Assembly: GCA_005116945.1 (NCBI GenBank)
Contig: SWDH01000029.1
Location: 165,436 to 229,435, forward strand
Direction: 5' to 3'
DNA: 64,000 bases
Source of the DNA: Nitrospira sp.
GTDB lineage: Bacteria > Nitrospirota > Nitrospiria > Nitrospirales > Nitrospiraceae
The position numbers and the translations under genes were made by a program. Shown here one piece after another: positions 8,825-18,017 of this stretch (the first letter of the stretch is position 1; each line of letters opens with the position of its first letter). A model generated the notes under the pieces. That model made no database searches, was not told the DNA's origin, and saw nothing but the letters and a program-made list of their open reading frames with translations.

Positions 8825-11734
8825 ATGAGACCAATAGGTAGAGGGTCATGGTGTGTGATCGTGGCGGGATTCTGTGTGCTAGGGGGCTGTGCCGGGCAAA
8901 GCCCGTTTGGGACATTCGTAGACTCCACGAAAGATTGTGCGGAGATGCTCCTGCAAGGAGATATTCAAAAGGTCGCGAAGACCAGAGAGGAACGATTCTT
9001 AGGGAAGGTGCCGGATACCACCGCTCGTTGTCTTGGAGGGAAGAAGGCCGAGAGCCTCAGAAAGGGGCCTTGGCTAGATTGGCCGAATTATTGGGCTGTC
9101 GGCGACGCCACCTCCCGCGCCCCTGCGCATCTGTTGGCCAATGCCAAGGTGATCGGCCCCAATGCACACGGGATCAACGGCACACTCTATGAGCTGGAGT
9201 TGCAACGTATCGAACTCATTAAGTTCAATCTCTTCGATAACAACAAAACCTACGAAGCGTATGTCACAGGCCGAGAGGGAGAGGTCGGGCCGGTGCTCAA
9301 TACCTGGCCGGAACTGCGATTGCCTCAGGGTCATCCCGATTTCGCATCTGTCGGCGGGAATCAGGCACAGGTCTGTCGCGGAGGATTGATACGCTTCCGC
9401 ACCTTGACTGGTATCTGCAACGACACCCACAATCCACTGATGGGCTCGACGCATCAGCTCTTTGCGCGGAACGTGGATTTCGACACCACGTTTCCCGATC
9501 TGGGGCTGAATGATCTGACCAGGAATCGCCATGGAGATCGAATAGGGCTGCTGAAGCCGGATCCTCAGGTGATTAGCCGAACACTGTTCACCCGCATGCA
9601 GCCGCAGCCGGACAAATGTCGTGAGGGGTACGGTTTGCCTGGTAGCGCAACAGAGGCCACGTGCGAATACAAGAAAGCCCCGTTCTTCAATGTGCTGGCG
9701 GCGTTCTGGGTCCAGTTCATGACCCACGACTGGTTTTCGCATCTTGAAGAGGGGCGCAATCGACCGGAATGGATGTCCGTCGGCTGTACGACACAGCTGG
9801 TCAAGGACATCGAAGAGGTGCTGACGGGAGCGGGCGCAGAGACGTTGGGCTGTCGGCCCAATGACAAGATCGATGCGGCGATTATCGCTGAGGGCACAGC
9901 ACCCAGGTCATTCACGCAGGGCGGCAAGACCTATCTCACGCGGGCGCCAAAAACCACGGCCAATCATGTGACGGCCTGGTGGGATGCCTCCCAGCTCTAT
10001 GGATACGATGAGCGGTCTGGCCAGCGAGTGAAGCGTGATCCAAAAGATCCAGCCAAGTTACAGCTGGTGCAGGTCGGAGCGGGTGTCGGTCAGAGCGACA
10101 AGCCGGGCTATCTGCCGGTCTTCGAAGCGAGTGACCCGATCAATCCTGAGTGGGCTGGTCAAGAAGCCACGGCGTTTCCGGACAACTGGAGTATCGGGAC
10201 CAGCTTCTTCCACAACATCTTTGCGCGAGAGCACAACATGTTTGTGGATGCATTCCGGGAGCAGGCCGCTCACATGCCTGATGCGGACAGCGGATTAAGA
10301 AATCCTGCCGATCCTGATCGTGTTATCCGCTACCGAGACGTGACGCCAGTCGAGTTATTCGAGGTCGGCAGACTGGTTGTCGCGGCTGAGATTGCGAAAA
10401 TCCACACGATCGAATGGACGACGCAACTGCTCTACAACGAGCCGTTGAACCGGGGCATGAATGCCAACTGGAGCGGAGTTTTCGCGAAGCATGAGACGGT
10501 GGCGGAAGCGCTGAAGGAAGTCGTGCGCCGCCTTGGCGAATCGAGGAATGCCAAGAAGGCGAACAGTCTTTATGCGGCCTTTGCCGGCGGACCCGGCATC
10601 TTCGGGCTGGGCAACAGGGTATACGAGGGAGTGCCGCTCGTGGGCCTGATCGATCCCAACAAAGAAGATCGTTGGGATTTGAACAACGACGATCATGTCA
10701 ACGGCGGCGTCAACCATTTCGGTTCTCCCTTCAATTTCCCCGAGGAGTTCATCACCGCGTACCGGTTGCATCCATTGCTGCCGGACTTGATCGAGTACCG
10801 TGAGTGGAACAAAGACCCGGACGTGATCCGACAGAAGGTGCCGGTGATCGAAACATTTCGGGGCAAGGCCACCGAGGCTATGAGGCAGAAGGGTCTAGCC
10901 AATTGGGCGCTCAGCATGGGCCGTCAGCGGCTGGGGACCCTGACCCTTCAAAATCATCCGCAGTTTTTGCAAAATCTGAAGATGCCCCGCCTGCAATCCT
11001 CCACGCAACAGATCGATGTGGCGGCGCTCGATCTCATCCGTGATCGGGAGCGTGGCGTACCGCGCTACAACGAGTTCCGCCGGCAGTATGGCCTGAAGCA
11101 ACTGACCAGCTTCGATGATTTTGTCGATACGAGGTTACCAGAGGACTCGCCGGTCCGGCATGAGCAGGCAAAGCTCGTGACGCTGTTGCGAGACGTCTAC
11201 GGGCAGCACCAGTGCGATGCCTCCAAGAAGATTACCGAGGCGCAGTTGAACGACGACACATCGTCCATCAACGATTGTCTAGGTCATCCGAACGGCAGCC
11301 TGGTCGACAATATCGAGGACGTCGATACCGTGGTGGGGTGGTTGGCGGAATTCAGGCGGCCGCATGGCTTTGCCATATCCGAAACCCAGTTCGTCGTATT
11401 TATTCTCAACGCTTCGCGCCGCCTCTTCAGCGACCGGTTCTTCACCTCCAGTTTTCGTCCGGAATTCTACAGCACATTTGGGGTTGACTGGGTCACAAAC
11501 AATGGACCCGGTCCTGAAATGATGGGGCAGGGCACATCTAATGGTCATGAACAGCCGGTGTCTCCCATGAAACGCGTGCTATTGCGAACGATGCCAGAAT
11601 TAGCCGAGGAGCTTCAGCGGGTAGTGAATGTCTTCGATCCATGGGCGCGTGATCGTGGAGAATATTACAGTTTGGATTGGAAGCCAAGGGCAGGTGCGGA
11701 AAAAGATGAAGTGTTCGCCGACAAGAAGAGATGA
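8825..11734 (+). CDS. Animal-type haem peroxidase lipoprotein
   Basis: 969 residues, preceded by AAGGAG. The N-terminus MRPIGRGSWCVIVAGFCVLGGC ends in a lipobox (LGGC), so the protein should be lipid-anchored. The body matches the animal haem peroxidase/cyclo-oxygenase superfamily: distal-site segment FWVQFMTHDWFSH, then FAREHNMFVDAF as in cyclo-oxygenase-type REHN, and AKIHTIEWTTQLL with the likely proximal histidine. The C-terminal part has further family segments (FGSPFNFPEEF, PRYNEFRRQYGL). Bacterial members oxidise halides, phenols or fatty acids; the substrate here is unknown. It stands alone with a 278-bp upstream spacer. The length is at the large end for a bacterial member and no second known domain was seen. 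Confidence 0.88.
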   Translation: MRPIGRGSWCVIVAGFCVLGGCAGQSPFGTFVDSTKDCAEMLLQGDIQKVAKTREERFLGKVPDTTARCLGGKKAESLRKGPWLDWPNYWAVGDATSRAPAHLLANAKVIGPNAHGINGTLYELELQRIELIKFNLFDNNKTYEAYVTGREGEVGPVLNTWPELRLPQGHPDFASVGGNQAQVCRGGLIRFRTLTGICNDTHNPLMGSTHQLFARNVDFDTTFPDLGLNDLTRNRHGDRIGLLKPDPQVISRTLFTRMQPQPDKCREGYGLPGSATEATCEYKKAPFFNVLAAFWVQFMTHDWFSHLEEGRNRPEWMSVGCTTQLVKDIEEVLTGAGAETLGCRPNDKIDAAIIAEGTAPRSFTQGGKTYLTRAPKTTANHVTAWWDASQLYGYDERSGQRVKRDPKDPAKLQLVQVGAGVGQSDKPGYLPVFEASDPINPEWAGQEATAFPDNWSIGTSFFHNIFAREHNMFVDAFREQAAHMPDADSGLRNPADPDRVIRYRDVTPVELFEVGRLVVAAEIAKIHTIEWTTQLLYNEPLNRGMNANWSGVFAKHETVAEALKEVVRRLGESRNAKKANSLYAAFAGGPGIFGLGNRVYEGVPLVGLIDPNKEDRWDLNNDDHVNGGVNHFGSPFNFPEEFITAYRLHPLLPDLIEYREWNKDPDVIRQKVPVIETFRGKATEAMRQKGLANWALSMGRQRLGTLTLQNHPQFLQNLKMPRLQSSTQQIDVAALDLIRDRERGVPRYNEFRRQYGLKQLTSFDDFVDTRLPEDSPVRHEQAKLVTLLRDVYGQHQCDASKKITEAQLNDDTSSINDCLGHPNGSLVDNIEDVDTVVGWLAEFRRPHGFAISETQFVVFILNASRRLFSDRFFTSSFRPEFYSTFGVDWVTNNGPGPEMMGQGTSNGHEQPVSPMKRVLLRTMPELAEELQRVVNVFDPWARDRGEYYSLDWKPRAGAEKDEVFADKKR

Positions 11735-11847
11735 GGATGGCCTAGTCGCCCTCTTGCTCGCAGAACGTGCACGAAAAGAATGTGCTCGTTCGATGCACGC
11801 AGTTGAGGATTGACCAGGCCACCCGCATCCCTCTTTGCCTTGCTATC

Positions 11848-12237
11848 TTACTTTCCCTGAGACAGGTGCATGACAGCGGTTTCTGCGTGTTTCGTGGCTA
11901 CGTCAGCATGGCCCGCTTTCCCATGCTCAATGGCTTCTTTCAGATGTGCGACTCCTTCGTTCACATGCGGATGATCTGTGCCTCCCTTCAGGGCATGCTG
12001 CAGCGCGGCTTCCGCATGTTCCAGGAGTGCCTCAGCCTGACCCTGTTTGCCATGGTCCACCGCTTCTTTCGCGTGATCGAGGGCGTCCCTGAGGTTCTGT
12101 TCTTCTTGACGCACAACGTCACGTCGCGCCCCGCCCTCGCCGAATACCGGTTGCAAAGACAGCACTGTGGTGGCGGCTAAGGCGAGGATTCCGGTCAGCA
12201 TGACAGCTAGTTGTGTTGTAGATCGTCTCATCGGCAT
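11848..12237 (-). CDS. SmbP-like small metal-binding protein
   Basis: 129 residues with a signal peptide (about 1-33) and a mature domain made of repeated helix units of the form HAKEAVDHGKQG, HAEAALQHALKGG, HLKEAIEHGKAGH and HAETAVMHLSQGK. The regular histidines within a four-helix pattern are those of SmbP from Nitrosomonas, a periplasmic protein that binds copper and other divalent metals. A role in metal buffering is expected. The ATG at 12237 has GGGAGAAT upstream (reverse strand). It converges with the haem peroxidase gene, leaving a 113-bp spacer. Confidence 0.8.
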   Translation of the reverse strand: MPMRRSTTQLAVMLTGILALAATTVLSLQPVFGEGGARRDVVRQEEQNLRDALDHAKEAVDHGKQGQAEALLEHAEAALQHALKGGTDHPHVNEGVAHLKEAIEHGKAGHADVATKHAETAVMHLSQGK

Positions 12238-12604
12238 TCTCCCTTTCTCAAAAGAAGTGAAAAGGCCTGATCACCAGAGAGCACCTTCCGTCTTCGGGGA
12301 ATTTTAATTTTACCACATATGCTCCCAGAATGTGGTGAGCAGCAGGTGGCTAATCATGCGGTCCGTTGAAGTCTCGCCGGGAGGCCTATCTCGGAGATAA
12401 TACGAAGGTCTGTGGAAGAAATGGAGTCGGGAGTCTTTGTGTGAGCGCCTCGTCAGCGCGTGTGGGATTGCGTGGGTGCCTCTGCCTTGGCAATTGAGTG
12501 CGTACCGTGCTCGGTTTCATGAGGGAGCGCGTCGGTAGATCCTCACCCTCACCCTCATTTTCAGTCTCGACACCTTTGACTCTCCCTTTTTCCCGTCAGT
12601 GCTT
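12238..12604. other. Intergenic stretch, nothing recognised
   Basis: Between the SmbP-like gene and the 63-residue protein gene, both on the minus strand. Contains a short imperfect hexamer run at 12541-12560 (CCTCACCCTCACCCTCA) and otherwise no frame or signal I can support. Confidence 0.4.
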
Positions 12605-12796
12605 TCATGAGCTGTGCCTTGGATTCAATCGACAGGCAATAACAAAATCACGTTCATAGGGATAGGCTGCGGCCATCTCAAAGCCTACGCGATTTCGCTC
12701 AATCTGGCATTCCTCAGAGGTGGCAAACGTATTCAGCACGGTGATATTTTCAAGCCCCGGCACTATGTTGAGGAGCACAATGACTAGTAACCACAT
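12605..12796 (-). CDS. 63-residue secreted or membrane-anchored protein, paralogue of the one at 61237
   Basis: The protein starts with a hydrophobic stretch (MWLLVIVLLNIVPGLENI) that could be a signal peptide or short anchor. It then has SEECQIERNRVGFEMAAAYP and RDFVIAC, giving two conserved cysteines about 26 residues apart. About three quarters of the positions are identical with the protein at 61237-61428, and the upstream bases also match (CGGCTGAAAGGAGCCCTATG against CGGCTGAAAGGTGCCCTATA). The two copies being conserved at protein level over 48 kb argues for a real gene. No function is known to me. Confidence 0.7.
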   Translation of the reverse strand: MWLLVIVLLNIVPGLENITVLNTFATSEECQIERNRVGFEMAAAYPYERDFVIACRLNPRHSS

Positions 12797-13365
12797 AGGG
12801 CTCCTTTCAGCCGCTTCGGCGGCGTCGGGCCCGGCCTTGTCAAACCCTCCACCCCTACCGTCGCTTCCCCATGCAGTGTGTCGTCACGTACCTACTCGGC
12901 CATTCCCCCAGCCTCGGTTGGCCTCCTCTCAGTGTTTATGGATACTGATTATTGATAACACTCATGGTGTAGCAGTCAACCGAAGGCATTTCGCCTCATC
13001 CGCGGGCGAGACGTTATGCCATGGCGATGATGAAGATATTCCTGGCGGGGGATGGCTTCATCGATTCCCTCTCCGAGCGCGCACCGCGCTCTGTTTCAGT
13101 TTGGATGCCGGTCCATTTCCCAAGTGAAGCATTTAAGTGACATGTGAGTTCTGGCTTAGTCATTCTGCCGCATTGTGATCAAGCCTCCCGCGTCTTTTCT
13201 TCATGAGACGATGATGATCCAACAACCTATGTCGCTGGCTTCGCTAGCCTTTTAGCTGTCGGATCATGGCGCTCTCTCGATGTGCCGGTCCAGCATGAGT
13301 CTTGCTGTATAGCTGGATAGATGGGAGGCAACTCCCTTGTTGGCAAAACTGAGGAGGGCCATCCC
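12797..13365. other. Intergenic stretch upstream of the mlaC-like gene
   Basis: 569 bp between divergent genes. A G/C-rich inverted repeat (GCCGCTTCGGCGGC, 12811-12824) lies just upstream of the 63-residue protein gene. The remainder has no frame with convincing coding features. Confidence 0.4.
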
Positions 13366-14052
13366 ATGGGCCAGATATTCCACAACGCTGTGAATCAGAG
13401 TTCTATCGGTCTCAAACAACGTATCGGCTCGAGTTGGATCGCGATGGCCAGCGCGGCTGCGCTATTGGCGCTGACAGCAACTGGTGCGGCTGCTGCTGAG
13501 ATGACTCCCACAGAAGCCGTCAAGAGCACGATTACCGAAGTGGTTCATATCCTCGACAATGCTGAATTGAATCAGCCTGACCGCGCTGTGGAGCGACGCC
13601 AGCGGATCGAGCAGGTCGTGAGAGATCGAGTGAGTTATGAAGAGATGGCCAAACGTGCTCTAGGTGTTCCCTGGATGGAGTTGACGGACAGTGAACGGCA
13701 GGAATTTGTGAGCCTCTTCGTCCAATTGCTTCGAGACACGTTTGCCAGCAGGATCGATGCCTATACAGGTGAACAGGTGTTCTATCTGTCGGAACAACTC
13801 GAAGACCAGTTTGCCGAAGTAAAAACGAAGCTGGCCGACCAAAAGACGGACACGCTCCTTGATTTCCGATTGGCGAACCGGCTGGGCAATTGGCTGGTGT
13901 ACGATGTAGTCATCGATGGGGTCAGCGTCACCGGCAATTACCACGCGCAGTTTACCAGCATCATCCGTGACCTCAGTTACGAAGGGCTGGTGAACCGGAT
14001 GAAAGAAAAAACTCTCATCGTCAAAGCGTTTGAAACGACCACGGCTCCCTAA
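13366..14052 (+). CDS. MlaC/Ttg2D-like periplasmic phospholipid-binding protein
   Basis: 228 residues. I chose the ATG at 13366 because GAGGAGG lies eight bases upstream; an in-frame ATG at 13321 has a poorer site. An N-terminal signal region (hydrophobic core IAMASAAALLALTATGAAAA) is followed by a domain with the MlaC pattern: the helical start (AVKSTITEVVHILDN), then VRDRVSYEEMAKRALGVPW, then the strands YDVVIDGVSVTGNYHAQF and the closing helix YEGLVNRMKEK. MlaC shuttles phospholipids between outer and inner membrane together with an MlaFEDB transporter. None of those partners is beside it here, so it is an orphan component or acts with a system elsewhere. Confidence 0.85.
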   Translation: MGQIFHNAVNQSSIGLKQRIGSSWIAMASAAALLALTATGAAAAEMTPTEAVKSTITEVVHILDNAELNQPDRAVERRQRIEQVVRDRVSYEEMAKRALGVPWMELTDSERQEFVSLFVQLLRDTFASRIDAYTGEQVFYLSEQLEDQFAEVKTKLADQKTDTLLDFRLANRLGNWLVYDVVIDGVSVTGNYHAQFTSIIRDLSYEGLVNRMKEKTLIVKAFETTTAP

Positions 14053-14302
14053 CACCCTGACGCCCGATTCGGACTGGGGCTGTTCCGGAATCTGATACGA
14101 ACGCTATTCCCACGCAGGTTAGGTTTTTCTAGTTGGCCGACAGCAATGCTGCACCAGCCAGGGCCAAGGTTAGGAGCCATTCCCAGTTTCTGATCTCCCC
14201 GTGCGCGATGAAGAAATCTTCATTCGATTCAGATCGAAGATCGAGTCTCCTGTCACCGCTGTCATCTCAATCCTTAGCCGTCCTCTGTATCCATTTTCTC
14301 AG

Positions 14303-14331
14303 TTGAGACCTTTCTCTGAGACTCGTATGAT
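14303..14331 (+). promoter_or_regulatory. Promoter of the flavin reductase gene, predicting a leaderless transcript
   Basis: TTGAGA (14303-14308), 17 bases, TATGAT (14326-14331). Only six bases separate the -10 box from the ATG at 14338, so transcription would begin at or next to the start codon; no ribosome site is visible. Confidence 0.5.
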
Positions 14332-14337
14332 GGGCGC

Positions 14338-15072
14338 ATGAGTGCGGAACCTATCACACGCATCAAGTCGAAGACGCCCGTACCCTACGAACTCTCGGCG
14401 ATTCATTACGATACCCACGACACAAAGACGTTCTGCTTTGCCCTGCCTGACGATGCCACGTTGGACATGCTGCCAGGGGATTTTCTCTATGTCCATGCGT
14501 CGATCGACGGGAAGCAGGTCAAGCGTCCCTACACGCCGTCGTCGATGCCTGGGGCTACGGGATATTTCGACTTGACGGTCAAACGGTACGAAACCGGCGT
14601 GGTGTCGAAGTATCTCCATGCGCGGGGGGCTGGAGACCGCGTGCTGATGAGCGGGCCGAATCCTGGTGGCCATTGGGTGGACGGCATGGCGAAGAAGGTG
14701 GGGTTTGTGGCCGGCGGCACGGGCATCACCCCGATGATTTCTATCATTCGCTGGATTCTTGCCCAGAGCCTCCCTATCGAGTTGTTTCTGGTCTTTGCCA
14801 ACAAGGCCGAGGCCGACATCATCTTCCGAGAGGAGTGGGACGAGGATGCACGCGAGCACGCGAGCTTCCATTGTTATCATGTCCTGGAGCAGCCGCCCTC
14901 TGGCTGGTTGCAAGGTACGGGTCGTATCACCGAGGACATGTTGCGCGTGCATCTGCCGGCGCCCAGTCCTGACACCGTGATCTTTCTCTGTGGCCCCCCG
15001 CCGATGACCGACGCGCTGGAAACGACGCTCAAATCGATCGGCCACTCCGAGCAGGCCATCATCCTTCCGTAA
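14338..15072 (+). CDS. Ferredoxin-NADP+ reductase/flavin oxidoreductase family protein
   Basis: 244 residues in the two-domain FNR layout. The FAD domain carries RPYTPSS (63-69), the arginine-tyrosine motif that contacts the flavin, and GDFLYVHASID before it. The NAD(P) domain begins with VGFVAGGTGITPM (122-133) and ends with FLCGPPPMTDAL. The C-terminus (HSEQAIILP) lacks the aromatic residue of plant-type FNR and resembles cytochrome b5 reductase-like or nitrate-reductase-type modules. It would move electrons between NAD(P)H and an unknown one-electron carrier in the cytosol. No 2Fe-2S domain is fused. The gene stands alone and has its own promoter. Confidence 0.88.
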   Translation: MSAEPITRIKSKTPVPYELSAIHYDTHDTKTFCFALPDDATLDMLPGDFLYVHASIDGKQVKRPYTPSSMPGATGYFDLTVKRYETGVVSKYLHARGAGDRVLMSGPNPGGHWVDGMAKKVGFVAGGTGITPMISIIRWILAQSLPIELFLVFANKAEADIIFREEWDEDAREHASFHCYHVLEQPPSGWLQGTGRITEDMLRVHLPAPSPDTVIFLCGPPPMTDALETTLKSIGHSEQAIILP

Positions 15073-15224
15073 CCACTTCCACACGTAGATTTTCTCGTTC
15101 AATCCTCAGTAGTTGGATAGGAGTCCCTTTGGACAACTACCAACTGTGAGCTGATTCAACCGGCAGATAGAGTATAATGTTGAAGTCGCTGCACTGTGTG
15201 TCCCGCCTTGCCAAGGAGGTCGCT

Positions 15225-15710
15225 ATGCGAATTCTTCTGGCCGTTGACGAGTCCGAGAACTCCCATCGCGTTGTCCAGTATGTTGGATCTTTTCTAGGTC
15301 GAACGCCTGAAGTCGTCGTCACGCTCTTTCATGTGCTCAAGCCCATGCCGCGGGGGTTGCTGGAGCATGGCGGGTCGGAGAATCCTGCCGCTGAGGCGCA
15401 ATTGGGCGTGCAGTTGCGCGTTGAGCAAGAAGCCTGGATTCGGAAGGAACGGGAATCCGAGTGTCATGTCCTGAGGCAGGCGTGCGAGGCGCTGGCACAA
15501 TTCGGGTTCGACATGAGCCACGTGGCGGTGAAGTACGGTCATGATGACAATATTGCAAGAAATATTCTCGAAGAGGCGCGCAGTGGACATCACGACACGA
15601 TCGTCGTGGGACGGCAGGGAACGTCTCGAATCAAACAGATCTTCGGCGGCGGCACGACCGATCGTGTGCTGCGCGACGCCAAGGGCTTTGCGATCTGGGT
15701 GGTGGAATGA
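15225..15710 (+). CDS. Universal stress protein (UspA family)
   Basis: 161 residues from the ATG at 15225, which follows AAGGAGGT. It starts MRILLAVDESENSHRVVQY and ends with the nucleotide-binding loop region (DTIVVGRQGTSRIKQIFGGGTTDRVLRDAKGFAIWVVE). The family G-x2-G-x9-G-(S/T) motif appears in altered form as GRQGTSRIKQIFGGGTTD. ATP-binding members are made under starvation and stress. A TATAAT hexamer at 15173-15178 with CTGATT 16 bases before it may be its promoter. The first 20 codons are nearly duplicated in a truncated copy at 19171. Confidence 0.88.
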   Translation: MRILLAVDESENSHRVVQYVGSFLGRTPEVVVTLFHVLKPMPRGLLEHGGSENPAAEAQLGVQLRVEQEAWIRKERESECHVLRQACEALAQFGFDMSHVAVKYGHDDNIARNILEEARSGHHDTIVVGRQGTSRIKQIFGGGTTDRVLRDAKGFAIWVVE

Positions 15711-15863
15711 AAGGGGTAATGTTTGAATACCACCACCTCGATCTTCGTTTTAGGCTAGTTGGATATCGACGGGGGCCTCGTTGACATGATCTGGAGAGGA
15801 GAGGATACTTTCAAAGCGAACAGTACGAGTCACGACGAATTTTCTAACGCAAGGAGAAGGAAG

Positions 15864-16139
15864 ATGAACATAAAGATGATGGTAGTGATGGCGGTGGGTA
15901 TCGCGGTGCTGGGGATGTCGATGCTGGTACAGGCGGGAGAAATGAAGGCTCAGGTTGAAGCCGCTAAGGGTGAGATGGCTGCAACGACGGAGGAAGCCAA
16001 GGGGGAAGTCAAGGCCAAGGTCGAAGCGGCCAAGGGGAATAAAATGAGTGCGGCGATGGAGCGTGGAAAAGGAAAGGCGAAGGGCGCCCTTGAGCGGGCC
16101 AAAGGCAAAGTGAAGGAGATGAAGGCCAAGACGGAGTAA
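15864..16139 (+). CDS. Lysine/alanine-rich exported helical protein
   Basis: 91 residues, start supported by AAGGAGAAGGAAG. A signal peptide (MNIKMMVVMAVGIAVLGMSM...QAG) is followed by a single long predicted helix built from repeats of the type KAQVEAAKGE, KAKVEAAKGN and GKAKGALERAKGKVKE. The composition is extreme: almost entirely K, A, E, G and M. Such proteins resemble apolipoprotein-like or late-embryogenesis-type stress proteins, but composition alone cannot prove it. It follows the universal stress gene by 150 bp, which fits a stress role. Confidence 0.7.
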   Translation: MNIKMMVVMAVGIAVLGMSMLVQAGEMKAQVEAAKGEMAATTEEAKGEVKAKVEAAKGNKMSAAMERGKGKAKGALERAKGKVKEMKAKTE

Positions 16140-16532
16140 TTCCTACGATCCCGATTCACAAGAGATGCAGGGAGTATCGCACCGTAGAAGATAGGGCTTG
16201 CCTGATAATGGTTCCGAGGTCTATGTGCGGTGTCATGCGCCGCACATAAGAGTGTGGCCAGAAGGTCCTGCCAGCCGATTCCGAGGCTGGTCTTCGAAGG
16301 GTTTTCGCAGCGATCCTCACCACACAATCCCCGGGACGGGTTAGGAGTCTGCCAGCAGACTGCTGGTTACCTCCATCCTCGCCTCCTGCTTTTCGCGTCG
16401 ATGCTTGCCTGGATAGCCAAAATTTTCTCGATCAAGTGGTTGACACGAATCCTCCCATAGCCTAGCCTGTCGTCGGTTCATACCATTTCCTGAGCGCGCG
16501 GTCCGTCGGTCGATAGAAGGGGAGGGATCCAC
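16140..16532. other. Intergenic stretch with a 15-bp palindrome
   Basis: No gene seen. CCAGCAGACTGCTGG at 16352-16366 is a perfect palindrome with 7-bp arms and could be an operator for the downstream phosphatase operon; nothing else was recognised. Confidence 0.35.
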
Positions 16533-18005
16533 ATGGACATCAGACTGTACCCTAGACCTGCCCCTGCTATGACGGCCCACCAAACTGCGGGGGACCGCTT
16601 GCAGATCTGGATTGGCGTGTTTGGAGTGGCTACTCCACCACCGATCCAGTGGTTTTTGAACGGCACGCCTATCACGCCCACGACCATTACAGACCTTCAT
16701 TCCGTACGCTCAGCAGAACTTGTACCATCGACTTCACCACGGGCATTCACGGGGGTGTATGAATTCACGGGCCTGCAGCCGGAGAGCGCGTACACGGTGA
16801 AGGCACAGTCGGGTGTTCAGCAGGCTTCAATTGAGGTGCAGACCTTACCCGATCAGCTCCCAACCGATTCGAGCAAGCCGTTTCACGTGCTGCTCGTGTC
16901 TTGTTACTATCAGCCGGAAGATCGCAGTGAGCTCGTCAGTGCGGTCATCGGCCAGCTGAAAGGTACGCTTCGTCCGAATCTGACATTGTTGCTCGGAGAC
17001 CAAGTGTACTTAGACCTCCCCACACTCACTGATTTCAAAGATGATACGACGTGGTTGGCCGACTGGTTCGAACGGTACTACGTGAACAACTGGCGAGGGC
17101 CTGGTGGTTTAGAGGCAATTTTGTCTTCAGCTCCCTGCATCAGCATTCCAGATGATCATGAGTATTGGAATAACGCACCACATGATAGCCTCGTGGTCGG
17201 TAACACGCAGTCTGCTGCGGGCCGGGAGCGCTGGCGTACCGCGGCTGAAATGCTGTATCGAGGATTCCAGCTTCCTGCTCCTCTGCAGCTCGGTGACCCA
17301 TTCATACTGGACATTCCCCCGCTTTCTTTTTTCTTGGCCGATTCGCGGAGTCAACGATCTGAGAATCGCAGTCGATCGATGACGCCACAGGCGTTGCAAG
17401 CGCTGCAAGCTTGGTGCAATCGCGTGTCGCAGGAAGGTTTGTTCGGTGTCTTCGCCACAGGCCAGTCGCTCTACGATGAACCCGTGGGAAGCCTGAAAGG
17501 CAGCGTGGTGGATTATTCTCTTTCCAACTATGCAGACTATCCGGAAGTCATTCGCATGCTCATGTCGATTCCGGATCGTGGGCGACCGATACTCTGTTTG
17601 ACGGGAGATGTTCATTGGGGACGAGTCGCGAAAAGTGTTGACGTCAAGACTGGGCGCGACGCCCTCTATGAGGTCATCTCATCACCCAGCGCGTTGGTGA
17701 GTTCGGTTGGGTTTGATCAGCTGAAGATGGTTGGAGGGTTTTTCGGAGGTTTGTTTGGCAAATCAGATCCATGGCCTCGTCACTCCAATCCGGACACACC
17801 GCCGGACTTTCTCGCCAGGCAGGTGTTCGATAAACGGTATCAATCAAATGAATTGTATGGCCAACCGGGCGATCAAGTGGTGCTGTTATCGTTCACGCGT
17901 GCAGGACATGGCGTCGACGTAGGTGTGACGTATTATCCGATCCATGAAGAGGCTCACGTGCGTCAACCGATCGCAGTGGGGCCGTTGCGCTTGCGTCCTT
18001 TATGA
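16533..18005 (+). CDS. PhoD-like metallophosphatase family protein
   Basis: 490 residues, with GGGGAGGG upstream of the ATG at 16533. Residues 1-110 form a fibronectin/Ig-like beta domain (YEFTGLQPESAYTVKAQSG), as in PhoD-type enzymes. The catalytic domain shows the metal ligands in order: LLVSCYYQ, LLLGDQVYLD, the IPDDHEYWNN motif and LTGDVHWGR. Family members hydrolyse phosphomonoesters or phosphodiesters with Fe/Ca or related metals. There is no evident signal peptide or Tat motif, so a cytosolic place or another route is implied; the substrate is unknown. Twelve bases separate it from the next gene, with which it forms an operon. Confidence 0.85.
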   Translation: MDIRLYPRPAPAMTAHQTAGDRLQIWIGVFGVATPPPIQWFLNGTPITPTTITDLHSVRSAELVPSTSPRAFTGVYEFTGLQPESAYTVKAQSGVQQASIEVQTLPDQLPTDSSKPFHVLLVSCYYQPEDRSELVSAVIGQLKGTLRPNLTLLLGDQVYLDLPTLTDFKDDTTWLADWFERYYVNNWRGPGGLEAILSSAPCISIPDDHEYWNNAPHDSLVVGNTQSAAGRERWRTAAEMLYRGFQLPAPLQLGDPFILDIPPLSFFLADSRSQRSENRSRSMTPQALQALQAWCNRVSQEGLFGVFATGQSLYDEPVGSLKGSVVDYSLSNYADYPEVIRMLMSIPDRGRPILCLTGDVHWGRVAKSVDVKTGRDALYEVISSPSALVSSVGFDQLKMVGGFFGGLFGKSDPWPRHSNPDTPPDFLARQVFDKRYQSNELYGQPGDQVVLLSFTRAGHGVDVGVTYYPIHEEAHVRQPIAVGPLRLRPL

Positions 18006-18017
18006 GAGGAGGAATCT

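Noticed and set aside
9074..9742. 222-residue minus-strand frame inside the peroxidase gene
   Set aside because: Antisense shadow of a well-supported gene.
12720..13127. 135-residue plus-strand frame upstream of the mlaC-like gene
   Set aside because: Opposite the conserved 63-residue gene at its start and of proline/arginine-rich shadow composition.
14299..15102. 267-residue minus-strand frame over the flavin reductase
   Set aside because: The plus strand carries the RPYTPSS and GGTGITPM motifs; the minus frame is a shadow.
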